Source: Candidatus Saccharimonadota bacterium
GTDB lineage: Bacteria > Patescibacteriota > Saccharimonadia > Saccharimonadales > Saccharimonadaceae
Direction of reading: 5' to 3'
Length of the DNA stretch: 64,000 nucleotides
Assembly (NCBI GenBank): GCA_009785325.1
Contig: WQWN01000002.1
Span: 79,752-143,751, forward strand
The notes under the pieces are model-generated. The model was not told the origin of the DNA and did no database searches. It saw only the letters and a list, made by a program, of their open reading frames with translations. The position numbers and the translations under genes are program-made. The stretch's first letter is position 1. The number at the start of each line of letters is the position of its first letter. Of this stretch, positions 8,097 through 17,441 are shown one piece after another.

Positions 8097-10565
8097 ATGG
8101 TAGATGATTTCTCCGAGATGATGAACATGATGACAGATAATGCGAAATTTGCGCTCCAGAAGGCGGATGTTTTCAGTCGGAGGTATGGGAGTAATTATGT
8201 GGGGACGGAGCATATTTTGCTGGGACTTCTGGCACAGGATACGAGTCTCGGAGCGAAGTTTTTGGCGGATGAGAGCATTACGCTGGAGCGAGCGGAGAAG
8301 GTGTTAAATTTGACGCCGCGGGAGCTGGCGGGGGCTTTTTCGATGGTGAAGGCGCTGAGTGAGGCGGCGGTGTTGGCGTTGAAGATGAGCCTGAATTTGG
8401 CGAAGGATTTGAATCAGAGCTATATCGGGACGGAGCATATTTTGTACTCGCTTATTGCGCAGAAGAATTCGCGGGCGGTTGTGTTGCTTCATGATATGAA
8501 GGTGGATATGGGGAAGATTTCGGGAGAGTTGGATAAGTTTTTTGATCGGCAGAGTGAGGCGGGGTTGGCGGAAAAAGGCGAGGGCGTGAAGGGGAAGAGG
8601 CTGAAGCGGCGGTTTTTGAGTAAGTATGGGCGAGATCTGACAGCGGCGGCGAAGAATGGAGAGTTGGATACTTTAATTGGAAGAGATGCGGAGGTGGAGA
8701 GGGTGGTGACGATTTTGTGTCGGCGGACGAAGAGCAACCCGGTTTTAATTGGGGAGGCAGGTGTAGGTAAGACGGCGGTGGTGGAAGGATTGGCGGTGAG
8801 GATTGCGGAGGAGAAGGTGCCGGAGATGCTTCTTGGAAAACAGATTATTCAAGTTGACTTGGCGGGGATGATTTCGGGTACGAAGTTCCGAGGGGAATTT
8901 GAGGAGAGGTTGAAGGGTTTGATTGATGAAGTGATGGGGGATCCTGATGTGGTTTTGTTTATTGATGAATTACACTTACTGGCGGGAGCGGGGAGTGCGG
9001 AGGGGTCGATGGATGCGGCGAATATTTTGAAGCCGAGCCTGGCGAAGGGGAGGATACGACTGATCGGGGCGACGACTTTTGATGAATATCGGAAGCATAT
9101 TGAGAAGGATAAGGCGCTCAGTAGGCGATTTCAGACGGTGACTATTGGGGAGCCGGGGCGAGAGGCGGTATTTCAGATTTTGAAGGGGATACGGGAACAT
9201 TACGAGAAGTATCATGATGTGAAGATCGCGGACGAGGTACTGAGAGATGCGATCGATATGAGCGAGCGGTATATCTCGGACCGATTTATGCCGGATAAAG
9301 TGATAGATGTGGTGGATGAAGCGGCGGCGCTGGCGCGGGTGAGGTGTGGGCGGAAAGAGGATGTGGAACTTAGGAAGTTGATGAGTGAACAGAAGCGACT
9401 GGAGGGGAAGATCGAGGAGGCGGCTGTGGGGGAGGATTATGAGAAGGCGGCGCTGTACAAGACGAGACTGGCGCAGGTGGAGGCGGGGGTGAAGAAGTTG
9501 AGGAAGAAGGTGCCGAAGGGAGAACGGGAGCTGACTGTGGAGCATTTGGCGCAGGCGATAAGTTTGAAGACGGGGATTCCGGTGAGTAAGGTGCAGGCGA
9601 AGGAGGTGAAGGTACTGACGGAGCTGGAGGGATATTTGAAGAAGTATATTGTGGGGCAGGATGCAGCAGTTGAGAAGGTGGCGCGGGCGATTCGGCGGGG
9701 GAGGAGTGGGGTGGCGAGTGATCGGCGACCGATTGGGAGTTTTATGTTTATGGGTCCGACAGGGGTCGGGAAGACGGAACTGGCGCGAGTGATTGCGCGA
9801 GAGGTGTTTGGGGGAGATGATGCTTTAGTGAAGATTGACATGAGTGAATTCTCTGAGAAACATAATGCGAGTCGGCTGGTGGGGGCGCCGGCGGGGTATG
9901 TGGGGTATGATGATGGCGGTAAGTTGACGGAGATGGTGAGGCGGCGGCCGTACTGTGTGGTATTGTTTGATGAAGTGGAGAAGGCGCATCCAGAGGTGTT
10001 TAATTTACTTTTGCAGATTTTAGAGGATGGAGTTTTGACGGATGGGCAAGGGACACGCGTGCGATTTAATAATACGGTGGTGATTTTGACGTCGAACTTG
10101 GGGGCGGAGAAGATGCATAAGGAGAGCGAGCTGGGGTTTGCGGTAAAGACGCGGCGGGACAGGATGGTGGTAGAGCGAGAGCATGAGGTGAATGAGGCGG
10201 CGGCGAAGAGGGAGTTGGCGAAGATGATGAGACCGGAGCTGGTGAACCGACTAGATGGAGTGATGGTTTTTCGGGCGCTGGAGAGGAAGGGAGTGGAGAA
10301 GATTTTTGATGGGCTAGTGAAGGAGTTGAATGAGAGGTTGACAGTGAAAGGGATTCGAGTGGTAGTGGAGAAGGGGGCGAAGAGATATTTGATAGGAAAG
10401 GGGTGGGATGCGAAGAATGGGGCTAGGCCGCTGAGGCGAGTGGTTGAGGATGAAGTGGAGCATCTGGTGGCGGAGGGAGTTATCCAAGGGGAGTATGGAA
10501 AGGGAACTGTTTTAGTGGTGGAGAAGGGAAAGAGGGGTTTGAAGCTGGAGGTGAGGGGTGAGTAA
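8097..10565 (+). CDS. clpC: ClpC-type AAA+ unfoldase
   Basis: 822 residues, the size of ClpC. Two Clp-N repeats occupy about 10-150. AAA module 1 has GEAGVGKT (about 219-226), a UVR/M-domain (about 425-460) marks ClpC rather than ClpA/B/E, and AAA module 2 has GPTGVGKT (about 553-560). It unfolds substrates for ClpP (encoded at 38088). Expression should be heat- or misfolding-responsive through the CIRCE element, and the transcript should be leaderless. The stop overlaps the next GTG start by eight bases, so the HELLH-motif membrane protein downstream is probably co-translated. I see no McsA/McsB partner genes next to it. Confidence 0.95.
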   Translation: MVDDFSEMMNMMTDNAKFALQKADVFSRRYGSNYVGTEHILLGLLAQDTSLGAKFLADESITLERAEKVLNLTPRELAGAFSMVKALSEAAVLALKMSLNLAKDLNQSYIGTEHILYSLIAQKNSRAVVLLHDMKVDMGKISGELDKFFDRQSEAGLAEKGEGVKGKRLKRRFLSKYGRDLTAAAKNGELDTLIGRDAEVERVVTILCRRTKSNPVLIGEAGVGKTAVVEGLAVRIAEEKVPEMLLGKQIIQVDLAGMISGTKFRGEFEERLKGLIDEVMGDPDVVLFIDELHLLAGAGSAEGSMDAANILKPSLAKGRIRLIGATTFDEYRKHIEKDKALSRRFQTVTIGEPGREAVFQILKGIREHYEKYHDVKIADEVLRDAIDMSERYISDRFMPDKVIDVVDEAAALARVRCGRKEDVELRKLMSEQKRLEGKIEEAAVGEDYEKAALYKTRLAQVEAGVKKLRKKVPKGERELTVEHLAQAISLKTGIPVSKVQAKEVKVLTELEGYLKKYIVGQDAAVEKVARAIRRGRSGVASDRRPIGSFMFMGPTGVGKTELARVIAREVFGGDDALVKIDMSEFSEKHNASRLVGAPAGYVGYDDGGKLTEMVRRRPYCVVLFDEVEKAHPEVFNLLLQILEDGVLTDGQGTRVRFNNTVVILTSNLGAEKMHKESELGFAVKTRRDRMVVEREHEVNEAAAKRELAKMMRPELVNRLDGVMVFRALERKGVEKIFDGLVKELNERLTVKGIRVVVEKGAKRYLIGKGWDAKNGARPLRRVVEDEVEHLVAEGVIQGEYGKGTVLVVEKGKRGLKLEVRGE

Positions 10566-11571
10566 GGTAGTTGAGCGGCGGCGGAGTGGAAAGTTTGTTT
10601 TGAAGTTTTTGTTAGTCGTGATGGTGCTAGTAGTGGGGATGTTGGTGTTGACGAATACGCAAAAGATCAGTGATGAGCTAGCGGCGCGGAGATTTGAGCC
10701 TAGCTTGGAGATGAGTGAGTTGATTGAAAGACTGGAGCTGACGGATAGGGGGAGGAGAGTGATGTTAGCGAGCAGGCCTCAACTGGGTGAAGGCGAATGG
10801 TTTAATCATAGATGTACGCGGATGGAGAGAGAGGTAAATGTGTTGGGGTGTTTTAGGGCGGGCGGGATTTATGTATTTAATGTGCAAAATGAAGATTTGG
10901 TGGGGATGAATGAGGTGACACTGGCGCACGAACTGCTACATGCGGTGTGGAGTAGGATGAGGGGTGCAGATCGAGAGAGACTGGAGAGGTATTTGAGGGA
11001 GGTGTGGTATGGTGGCGCGGATGATATTTTGGAGAGTAGGATGGCTTATTATGATCGGATGGGGGCTGATTTTTATAATGAGTTACACTCGATTATCGGG
11101 ACGGAGTTTCGGGATTTGCCAGTGGTTCTCGAGGAACATTATGCGAGGTATTTCCGGAATAGAGAGAGAATTGTGATGAAGTACGAATCTTATATCGGGA
11201 GGTTTCATGAGTTGATAGCGAGGTCGGAGGAATTGATTAAGGGGATCGAGGCGCTGGTGGGCGAGATAAATGAGGTTACTTTGGTATATAACTACGATGT
11301 ACGAGAATGGAATCGGCAAGTGGGTGAATTTAATCGGAGGGCGGAAACGGGGGATTTTGCGGATGAGGCGGAGTTTTTGGTGGAGAGGAGAATTTTGGAG
11401 TTGGATCAGCAGAGACTTCAGGAGGTGTCTGTGATAATTTCTGAGAAAATGCGGAAGTATGAGGAATTGAGAGAGGGATTGAGTGAAGTTGCGGGGTTGA
11501 TTGCGGCGTTGAATCGGAGTATCGACAGTACAGTGATCGAAGTAGAGATGATACCAGAGAGTGTTTGGTGA
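10558..11571 (+). CDS. Membrane-anchored HELLH-motif putative metalloprotease with coiled coil
   Basis: 337 residues starting at GTG, overlapping clpC by eight bases. Residues 14-32 form one TM helix preceded by basic residues, so the rest is outside. HELLH (124-128) is a zincin-type HExxH; a conserved-looking NELHSIIGTE follows at about 175-184 and could supply the third ligand. Residues about 205-330 are predicted coiled coil. I cannot name a family with confidence. The operon position behind CIRCE-clpC suggests a role in envelope protein quality control or in processing secreted proteins. That role is inference; the motif and topology are visible. Confidence 0.65.
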   Translation: MSKVVERRRSGKFVLKFLLVVMVLVVGMLVLTNTQKISDELAARRFEPSLEMSELIERLELTDRGRRVMLASRPQLGEGEWFNHRCTRMEREVNVLGCFRAGGIYVFNVQNEDLVGMNEVTLAHELLHAVWSRMRGADRERLERYLREVWYGGADDILESRMAYYDRMGADFYNELHSIIGTEFRDLPVVLEEHYARYFRNRERIVMKYESYIGRFHELIARSEELIKGIEALVGEINEVTLVYNYDVREWNRQVGEFNRRAETGDFADEAEFLVERRILELDQQRLQEVSVIISEKMRKYEELREGLSEVAGLIAALNRSIDSTVIEVEMIPESVW

Positions 11572-11662
11572 TAAGATTTTGTGGTTAGAATTTGGATTTT
11601 GACGTGGTGTTTTGGTGGAAAAAGCTGTATACTGTGTGGAGTATTAGCGGGATGAGTAGATA

Positions 11663-11857
11663 GTGTCAAAACAGATAGTTAGTGAGGGTGATTTGGGGGG
11701 AGTAGTGGGTATGCCTGGGAAAGGGATCTTAGTTTGGGGTATTGGAATTTTGGCAGCGACGATGATGCTGATGGTTTTAGTAGTGATGGCGAAACAGAGA
11801 AAGATGGCAGAAAAGCGAGTGAGGCGGATGGATGACGGTGTGGTAGAGTGTGAATGA
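11663..11857 (+). CDS. Small single-pass membrane protein
   Basis: 64 residues from GTG 11663. A Gly-rich N-terminus is followed by a strongly hydrophobic helix at about 22-42 and a short basic tail. A TATACT-like box at about 11628-11633 may drive it. It overlaps the zinc-ribbon gene by eight bases. No family recognised. Confidence 0.5.
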   Translation: MSKQIVSEGDLGGVVGMPGKGILVWGIGILAATMMLMVLVVMAKQRKMAEKRVRRMDDGVVECE

Positions 11858-12158
11858 TGAAGTAAGAGAGAGTGGGCTGGAGTGGCGGGATGGCAGGTTG
11901 AGGAAGATAATAACTTATATATGTCAGGGGTGTGGAGGGAAATTTAAGGTGTGGAGTGGTGTTTGTGAGGTGTGTGGAGAAGGGAATCCGATTGTGGAGC
12001 AGGTGGAGGATAAGGATGAGGTTTTGGAAGTGGAAAGTCAGATGAGGCTGAGGACAGAGACAGAGATGAAGGTGATGAAAGAGCGGAGTTGGATGGGTGA
12101 TATTTTTGTGGTGCTGGCGGGAGTAGTGATCTGGGATGCGGGGAGGCGCGGTAGGTGA
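11850..12158 (+). CDS. RadA-like zinc-ribbon protein with C-terminal hydrophobic segment
   Basis: 102 residues from GTG 11850. C25-x2-C28-x10-C39-x2-C42 has the same spacing as the RadA zinc ribbon encoded next door (C10, C13, C24, C27). The following GNPIVEQVED parallels RadA's WNTLVEQVVED. The DNA shares an exact 16-base run (11920-11935 and 12202-12217). After the ribbon there is a charged linker and a hydrophobic stretch (about 82-95, DIFVVLAGVVIW). It looks like a tandem duplication of the 5' end of radA that has become a small membrane-proximal zinc-ribbon protein. No ATPase part is present. Function unknown; a remnant is possible, but the frame and all four cysteines are intact. Confidence 0.6.
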   Translation: MNDEVRESGLEWRDGRLRKIITYICQGCGGKFKVWSGVCEVCGEGNPIVEQVEDKDEVLEVESQMRLRTETEMKVMKERSWMGDIFVVLAGVVIWDAGRRGR

Positions 12159-12164
12159 GTGTGG

Positions 12165-12170
12165 TAGAAT
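12165..12170 (+). promoter_or_regulatory. Leaderless promoter -10 of radA
   Basis: TGg-TAGAAT, six bases, ATG 12177, so radA can be transcribed separately from the upstream zinc-ribbon gene. Confidence 0.6.
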
Positions 12171-12176
12171 TGGTGT

Positions 12177-13535
12177 ATGGCGAAGAGTAAGACGAGGTAT
12201 GTATGTCAGGGGTGTGGGGCGAGTTATGTAAAGTGGATGGGAAAGTGTGAGAATTGCTCGGAGTGGAATACGCTCGTGGAGCAGGTGGTGGAGGATGAAA
12301 AGGCGGTGAAGTCGGCTCTTAAGAAGGCGGAAAAGAGCGGGAGGAAGTTGGAAGTGGAGTCGGTGAACGAGATACGGGCGGATCGATATGGAGAGAGGTA
12401 TGGAACGGGGTTCTCTGATCTGGATGTAGTGCTGGGTGGAGGGATTTTGCCTGGAGCGGTGATGCTTCTCGCTGGTCAGCCGGGGATCGGGAAGTCGACG
12501 CTACTACTGCAGTTGGCGTCGAAGGTAGCAGAAAAACAAGCGGTGTTGTATGTGAGTGGAGAGGAGTCGGCGAGCCAGGTGAAGATACGGGCGGAGAGAT
12601 TGAAAGGAAAACATAGCGAAGACTTAAGTTTTGCGGGGAGTACGAGTGCGAATGATATCGCAGCGACGGTGGCGAGTGGGGATTATGGGTTTGTGATTGT
12701 GGATTCTATACAGACGCTGGCTCTGGATGAGATTACGAGTGCACCTGGGACGGTGAGTCAAGTGAGTGGGGCGGGGAATTTGTTAATCAGGGCGGCGAAA
12801 GCGACAGGAACGGCGGTAGTGATCGTGGGGCACGTAACGAAAGAAGGGACGCTGGCGGGGCCGAAGACTTTGGAGCATATGGTGGATGTGGTTTTGCAGT
12901 TTGAAGGGGATCGGTATGGGGGATTTAAGACGGTGCGAGCGGTGAAGAATCGTTTCGGTAGTACGAATGAGGTGGCTATTTTTGAGATGGGTTCGTCTGG
13001 GTTAAAGCTAGTGGAGAATCCGAGTGAGGCGTTACTGCGGGAGAGGCAAAATACGGATGGGTCGGTGATAATGGCGACGATGGATGGGACGCGACCACTA
13101 CTGGTGGAGATACAGGCGCTTGTAAATCCGACGAGTTTCGGGTATCCTAAAAGGACTGCTAGTGGGTTTGATTTAAATCGTTTGAACTTGTTAGTAGCGG
13201 TGCTGGAAAAGCGCACGAAACTGAAATTATCTGAAAAAGACATTTATGTGAATGTCGTGGGTGGACTGAAGTTGAGCGACTCGGCGGCGGATTTGGCGGT
13301 GTGTATGGCGATCGCGAGTGCTTCGGCTGGCAGGCGTCTGGACGATAAGATAGTGGTCTTTGGTGAGGTGGGGTTGGGTGGCGAGATTCGCTCGGTGTAC
13401 GCTAGTGACAGGCGGATTGCAGAGGCGAAGAAGCTCGGATTTACGGCAGCGATTGCGCCGTATACGGTAAAAGATAAATTCGTGCTACCCGTGAAGGATA
13501 TGCGGGATGCACTTGTAAAATATATGAATAGATAA
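12177..13535 (+). CDS. radA: DNA repair ATPase RadA/Sms
   Basis: 452 residues. Zinc ribbon (C10, C13, C24, C27), RecA-like ATPase core with GQPGIGKST (about 100-108), the RadA-specific KNRFG motif (about 258-262), and a Lon-like C-terminal domain (about 290-450). RadA processes recombination intermediates and drives branch migration at RecA filaments. It also helps natural transformation in some Gram-positives. Full length, no anomalies. The PIN-TRAM gene starts about 80 bases downstream. Confidence 0.95.
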   Translation: MAKSKTRYVCQGCGASYVKWMGKCENCSEWNTLVEQVVEDEKAVKSALKKAEKSGRKLEVESVNEIRADRYGERYGTGFSDLDVVLGGGILPGAVMLLAGQPGIGKSTLLLQLASKVAEKQAVLYVSGEESASQVKIRAERLKGKHSEDLSFAGSTSANDIAATVASGDYGFVIVDSIQTLALDEITSAPGTVSQVSGAGNLLIRAAKATGTAVVIVGHVTKEGTLAGPKTLEHMVDVVLQFEGDRYGGFKTVRAVKNRFGSTNEVAIFEMGSSGLKLVENPSEALLRERQNTDGSVIMATMDGTRPLLVEIQALVNPTSFGYPKRTASGFDLNRLNLLVAVLEKRTKLKLSEKDIYVNVVGGLKLSDSAADLAVCMAIASASAGRRLDDKIVVFGEVGLGGEIRSVYASDRRIAEAKKLGFTAAIAPYTVKDKFVLPVKDMRDALVKYMNR

Positions 13536-13617
13536 ACTTCAGGTGATTTGCTTGAGGTGACCTGGCAGGAATGCTGGGGTAGAAGCTTGGTTGGAAACTG
13601 GGCACAGAAAGGAAAAT

Positions 13618-14538
13618 ATGTTTAAGAAAAAAACAGGAAATAGTGGTGCGGCTAGAAGGCGCGTATTGGTGGATACATCGACATTGATCGATGGGAGGAT
13701 TTTAGCAGTGGCGAAGTCGGGGTTTGTTGGTGACGAATTGGTGATCTCGCGAAGCGTGCTTGGTGAATTACAGATGTTGGCTGATAGTGGTAATAGTGAG
13801 AAGCGTACGAGAGCGAGGTTCGGACTGGATGTAATCAGGGAACTACAAGAACTTAAGGGAGTGGTTGTGACAATTCTGTCAGACGAACGCGAAGCTACTG
13901 AAGGTGTAGATGCAAGGCTGATGGATCTAGCGCGACGACAGCGAATGCTGATTATGACAAACGACTTCAATATGAATAAAGTAGCGACAGTAGAAGGAAT
14001 TAAAGTGTTGAATATTAATGATTTAGCGCAAGGGCTAAGATCTACGTATCTGCCTGGAGATAAGTTAGTGCTGGAGTTGATACAAAAAGGCAGTGAAGGT
14101 GGGCAGACGGTGGGATATCTAACAGATGGTACGATGGTGGTCGTGGAAAATTCTGCGAACAGCCTAGGGAAGAAAGTAGAAGTGGAGTTTATCCGGTATC
14201 TACAGACAAGCGCTGGAAAGATGATGTTTGCGAAACTGGCTAGTGTAGTGAAAGAAGTGAAGGATGAAGAGAAAAAAATAGAGCCGAAGCAAGTACAAGG
14301 CGTGAGGCGTAGTGGTTTGGTGCGAGATGTGAAGCGTAGGGATAGGAATTCGAAAAAGGAAGCGCAAAAGAATGCACGGGGACTAAGGAAAGATCGTGAG
14401 CTGGGGCGACGTGCGAAGACGCTAGGTGTGAAAAGTAAGAAAGCTGCGAAGACTGGACGAGCGGCACTAGTGAGTGGTAAAAAGCGACCAACGAGTGCGA
14501 GTAAAGAAGATGAACTGATGAAGTTAGTGAATCAATAA
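13618..14538 (+). CDS. PIN-TRAM domain nuclease (YacL-like)
   Basis: 306 residues from ATG 13618, chosen over the in-frame ATG 13591 because AAAGGA sits just before it. The N-terminal PIN domain shows acidic residues in VDTSTLIDGR, an internal Glu (LGELQ) and the late ...TNDFNMNKVA block. The TRAM domain follows (about 155-210). The C-terminal ~85 residues are a Lys/Arg-rich tail likely to bind RNA. Unlike B. subtilis YacL there are no N-terminal TM helices. Probable endoribonuclease. Codon use is less G-biased than in clpC/radA. A bidirectional terminator separates it from the convergent PBP gene. Confidence 0.85.
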   Translation: MFKKKTGNSGAARRRVLVDTSTLIDGRILAVAKSGFVGDELVISRSVLGELQMLADSGNSEKRTRARFGLDVIRELQELKGVVVTILSDEREATEGVDARLMDLARRQRMLIMTNDFNMNKVATVEGIKVLNINDLAQGLRSTYLPGDKLVLELIQKGSEGGQTVGYLTDGTMVVVENSANSLGKKVEVEFIRYLQTSAGKMMFAKLASVVKEVKDEEKKIEPKQVQGVRRSGLVRDVKRRDRNSKKEAQKNARGLRKDRELGRRAKTLGVKSKKAAKTGRAALVSGKKRPTSASKEDELMKLVNQ

Positions 14539-14556
14539 ATCAGTTGTAGCTGTAGT

Positions 14557-14588
14557 AAAAAACTCCTCGCGGAATGCGGGGAGTTTTA
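14557..14588. terminator. Bidirectional Rho-independent terminator
   Basis: AACTCCTCGC (14561-14570), five-base loop, GCGGGGAGTT (14576-14585) with T-runs on both sides. It serves the convergent PIN-TRAM and PBP genes. Confidence 0.85.
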
Positions 14589-14602
14589 GTTTAGCTTGTC
14601 GA

Positions 14603-17311
14603 CTATAGAGTGCCAGATATAGAAGTAGTACTTTCGTGACCGAGGCTATCGGTGAGACGGACAGTGATAGTGTAAGAGTCGCCAGAGGTGAGACCATGTA
14701 CGAAAGTGAGAGTAGTGGTGCCGAAAGTACCCGTGCCAATAACAGTGCCGTTAAGAGTGACCGTATAGTTGCGAAGAGGTCGATGTGAGGCTCCTGGTGA
14801 AGCGGCGACTACAACAAAGGAGCTATTGATACTGATGGAAGCTGATGGTGCAGCAGTGTCTCCGCAGATATGAATGTCTTCATATTCGTCTGGGTACCAG
14901 CCGTCGGCGACAAAGCGTTCTTCGTTGGTGACAGGGTCTATGAATCGCATAACTTCCACTTCGACACGAGCAGAGTCTGGAGTACACTCGGTAGCTTTAC
15001 GACGAGAAATAGAGTCGAAAACCATAGAGATACGAGAGACACCTGTGTTGTTTTGGTTCATCCATGACGGCCATAGATCGGTAACACCACCAAGACTGAT
15101 ATGCTGGATGCCTTCTGGGCGGGGAATTTGCTGACCTTGATACCAGCGTCCTGAAGGGCCGAGGATGCGATGATGTACATGTTCCATAAAGTAGGCGGTA
15201 ACACCAGCGACCACAGCATGCCCGTCGCGAGTGAGTGGGCCACCGTCGTGGACTCCTGCCCAAACACCGGAAGAGATTGTAGCGGAGTAAGTCATCATCC
15301 AAGAATCTTTTGCTTGGCCACGTCCATTATCTGTAGTACCTGTTTTTGTAGCTGTCCATACACCGGGTATAGTAAAGCCTTCTGGGTTTGCGAACATACG
15401 CGATCGGGCGGCACGGTCGGCGAGGATATCAGTAACTAGGAATGCTGCTTGGGGGTTGATGACCTGAACTCCGGGAGTGTCTTCCCAAGCTTTAAGAACT
15501 TCGCCATCGCTATTAGTAACTTCGAGAACGAAAGCCTGAGGCTTGTAAACGCCGTTGCGAGCTAAAGATGCATAGGCATTTGTGAGGTCGGCAGGAGTGA
15601 CAGCACAGCCGCCGCCGATAGCCATGGCGAGACCCGGATGAGGGTTGTCCATACAGTATGAGTGGGCGCCAAGTTCGCGAGCAATACGGAGGGATTCATC
15701 AATACCGACAATATAGGTGGCGAGTACGGCTGGGCGATTTAGTGACATGGCGAGTGAGTTACGGATACTGATATCACCGAAAGTCTGACGAGTAGCATTT
15801 TGGACGGTACATGGAGCGGGAGCGCCACGACAATAGATATGGTCAATGTTTTCGTCACGAAGATTGGATCCTGGGCCGAAGTTTATGCCCTGGCGTTGTT
15901 CGAAGAGACCAGCGTAGCCGACGATTGATTTAATTGCGGAGCCTGGCTCAAGGGGCGACGTAGCGGCATTGTTGGCGCCGAAACCTGGACGATGAAAGTC
16001 GACAGAGCCAACCATACTAAGAACCTGACCTGTGTCGTTATCAATGGAAACGTGAGCGATATTGTCGGCACCAATAATATGTAGGCGATGTGAACCGTGG
16101 TAGACGGCGGCTTGGGCGATATACTGGACTCCCCAGTCGAGGGTAGTATATATAGTAAGACCTCCTTGGCGAATAGTGCGAATACCGAACTCTTCTTCGA
16201 GCTGGCGGCGTACTTCTAGGACGAAATGAGGGGCTTTAACTCCTTCAAATTGATCTGACTCTGGGCGGATAGTGTCGAGAATAGGATAAGCTTTTGCTTC
16301 TTCGGCTTCATCGCGGGTAATAAAGCCAGCAATAACCATATCATCGAGAACGCGATGTTGGCGAGCAATGAGGAGATGGTTGTTCGGGACGTTATATGGG
16401 TCTAGTACGGCAGGATTATTAGGAATAGCAGCGAGGAGAGCAGCTTGAGGGAGGTTGAGTTCGCTAGCTGAAATACCGAAATAAGTACGAGCAGCCGATT
16501 CGACGCCGTTGCGACGACCACCGAAAGGAGATTCGTTAAGGTAGAGTGTGAGAATTTGTTCTTTACTATACATACGTTCAATTTCGATGGCGAGTATGAT
16601 CTCGCGAATTTTACGTAAGTATCCCTCAAAACCACCACGATGATGAGCCTCATCATACATAAAGACCTGTTTAACTAATTGCTGGGTGAGCGTGGAGCCG
16701 CCTTGGACGTCTTCAGACTGGAGGTTGTTTAGAAATGCGCGAACCAGAGCCATAGGGCTGACGCCGCGATGGTTGAAAAAGTCGCGGTCTTCGACAGCAA
16801 TAATGGCTTGACGCATGACTTCAGCGATTTCGTCATGTTCGACGACAATGCGATAGTTACCGATACCGCGGTCTTCCCAGAGTAAGATGCCATTTCTGTC
16901 GTAATAGCGGCTGACGGTAGTTTGGACGCGACGAGCGAGTTGTCCGGGGCTGATAGCGTCTAGCTCACGTCGGAAATAAGCAAAGAGGGCGAAAACGCCG
17001 ATAGCGATAACGAGAATGGTGACACCTGTGATCTTTAGCATCATGAAGAAGCCGCGTTTAGAGAACCAGTAGCCCCAGAAGCGTTTCGGATGGAGGCGAT
17101 AGAGGGCGCGGAGGAATGGGTTTTTGGGGAGACTAGCTAGGTATTCGGCGCGTTTTCTAGCTTCTTGGTCTTTTTTTGTTTTACGTTTGTGGGCGAGATT
17201 AGAATAGAGGCTGAGATTGTTTTTTGAACGACGCGGAGTAGTAGGCGCCGGGCGCTTTTGAGCGGCTTTTTTACGTGCTTTGATGACGTTTGATAGCTTT
17301 TTCTTGACCAC
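14603..17311 (-). CDS. Class A penicillin-binding protein (PBP1A-like)
   Basis: 902 residues, GTG start. A basic N-terminus, one TM helix (about 88-110), then a GT51 glycosyltransferase with EDRDFF and GGSTLTQQLVKQ. The transpeptidase has SAIK (active-site Ser), an SLN-type second motif and KTGT. The last ~100 residues are a fibronectin-III-like domain. It polymerises and cross-links peptidoglycan at the outer face of the membrane. The start is supported by GAGG about 12 bases upstream and a TATACT promoter (17346-17351 minus), giving a short leader. It is divergent from tyrS. Complete, including catalytic residues. Confidence 0.95.
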   Translation of the reverse strand: MVKKKLSNVIKARKKAAQKRPAPTTPRRSKNNLSLYSNLAHKRKTKKDQEARKRAEYLASLPKNPFLRALYRLHPKRFWGYWFSKRGFFMMLKITGVTILVIAIGVFALFAYFRRELDAISPGQLARRVQTTVSRYYDRNGILLWEDRGIGNYRIVVEHDEIAEVMRQAIIAVEDRDFFNHRGVSPMALVRAFLNNLQSEDVQGGSTLTQQLVKQVFMYDEAHHRGGFEGYLRKIREIILAIEIERMYSKEQILTLYLNESPFGGRRNGVESAARTYFGISASELNLPQAALLAAIPNNPAVLDPYNVPNNHLLIARQHRVLDDMVIAGFITRDEAEEAKAYPILDTIRPESDQFEGVKAPHFVLEVRRQLEEEFGIRTIRQGGLTIYTTLDWGVQYIAQAAVYHGSHRLHIIGADNIAHVSIDNDTGQVLSMVGSVDFHRPGFGANNAATSPLEPGSAIKSIVGYAGLFEQRQGINFGPGSNLRDENIDHIYCRGAPAPCTVQNATRQTFGDISIRNSLAMSLNRPAVLATYIVGIDESLRIARELGAHSYCMDNPHPGLAMAIGGGCAVTPADLTNAYASLARNGVYKPQAFVLEVTNSDGEVLKAWEDTPGVQVINPQAAFLVTDILADRAARSRMFANPEGFTIPGVWTATKTGTTDNGRGQAKDSWMMTYSATISSGVWAGVHDGGPLTRDGHAVVAGVTAYFMEHVHHRILGPSGRWYQGQQIPRPEGIQHISLGGVTDLWPSWMNQNNTGVSRISMVFDSISRRKATECTPDSARVEVEVMRFIDPVTNEERFVADGWYPDEYEDIHICGDTAAPSASISINSSFVVVAASPGASHRPLRNYTVTLNGTVIGTGTFGTTTLTFVHGLTSGDSYTITVRLTDSLGHESTTSISGTL

Positions 17312-17345
17312 TTTTTGAAATTTCCTCGCAGGTTATTTGCTCCTC

Positions 17346-17412
17346 AGTATAGCACAAAAACGTGCTTGTGTTTGTAAAAAACTTGGATTTCGAAGTGAAA
17401 ACGGGGTATACT
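17346..17412. promoter_or_regulatory. Divergent pbp / tyrS promoters
   Basis: Minus: TGc-TATACT at 17346-17351 for the PBP gene. Plus: TTGGAT (17383-17388), 18 bases, TATACT (17407-17412) for tyrS. Both give short leaders with ribosome sites. Confidence 0.6.
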
Positions 17413-17441
17413 AAATAGATAAAACGTAACAGGAGAACATC

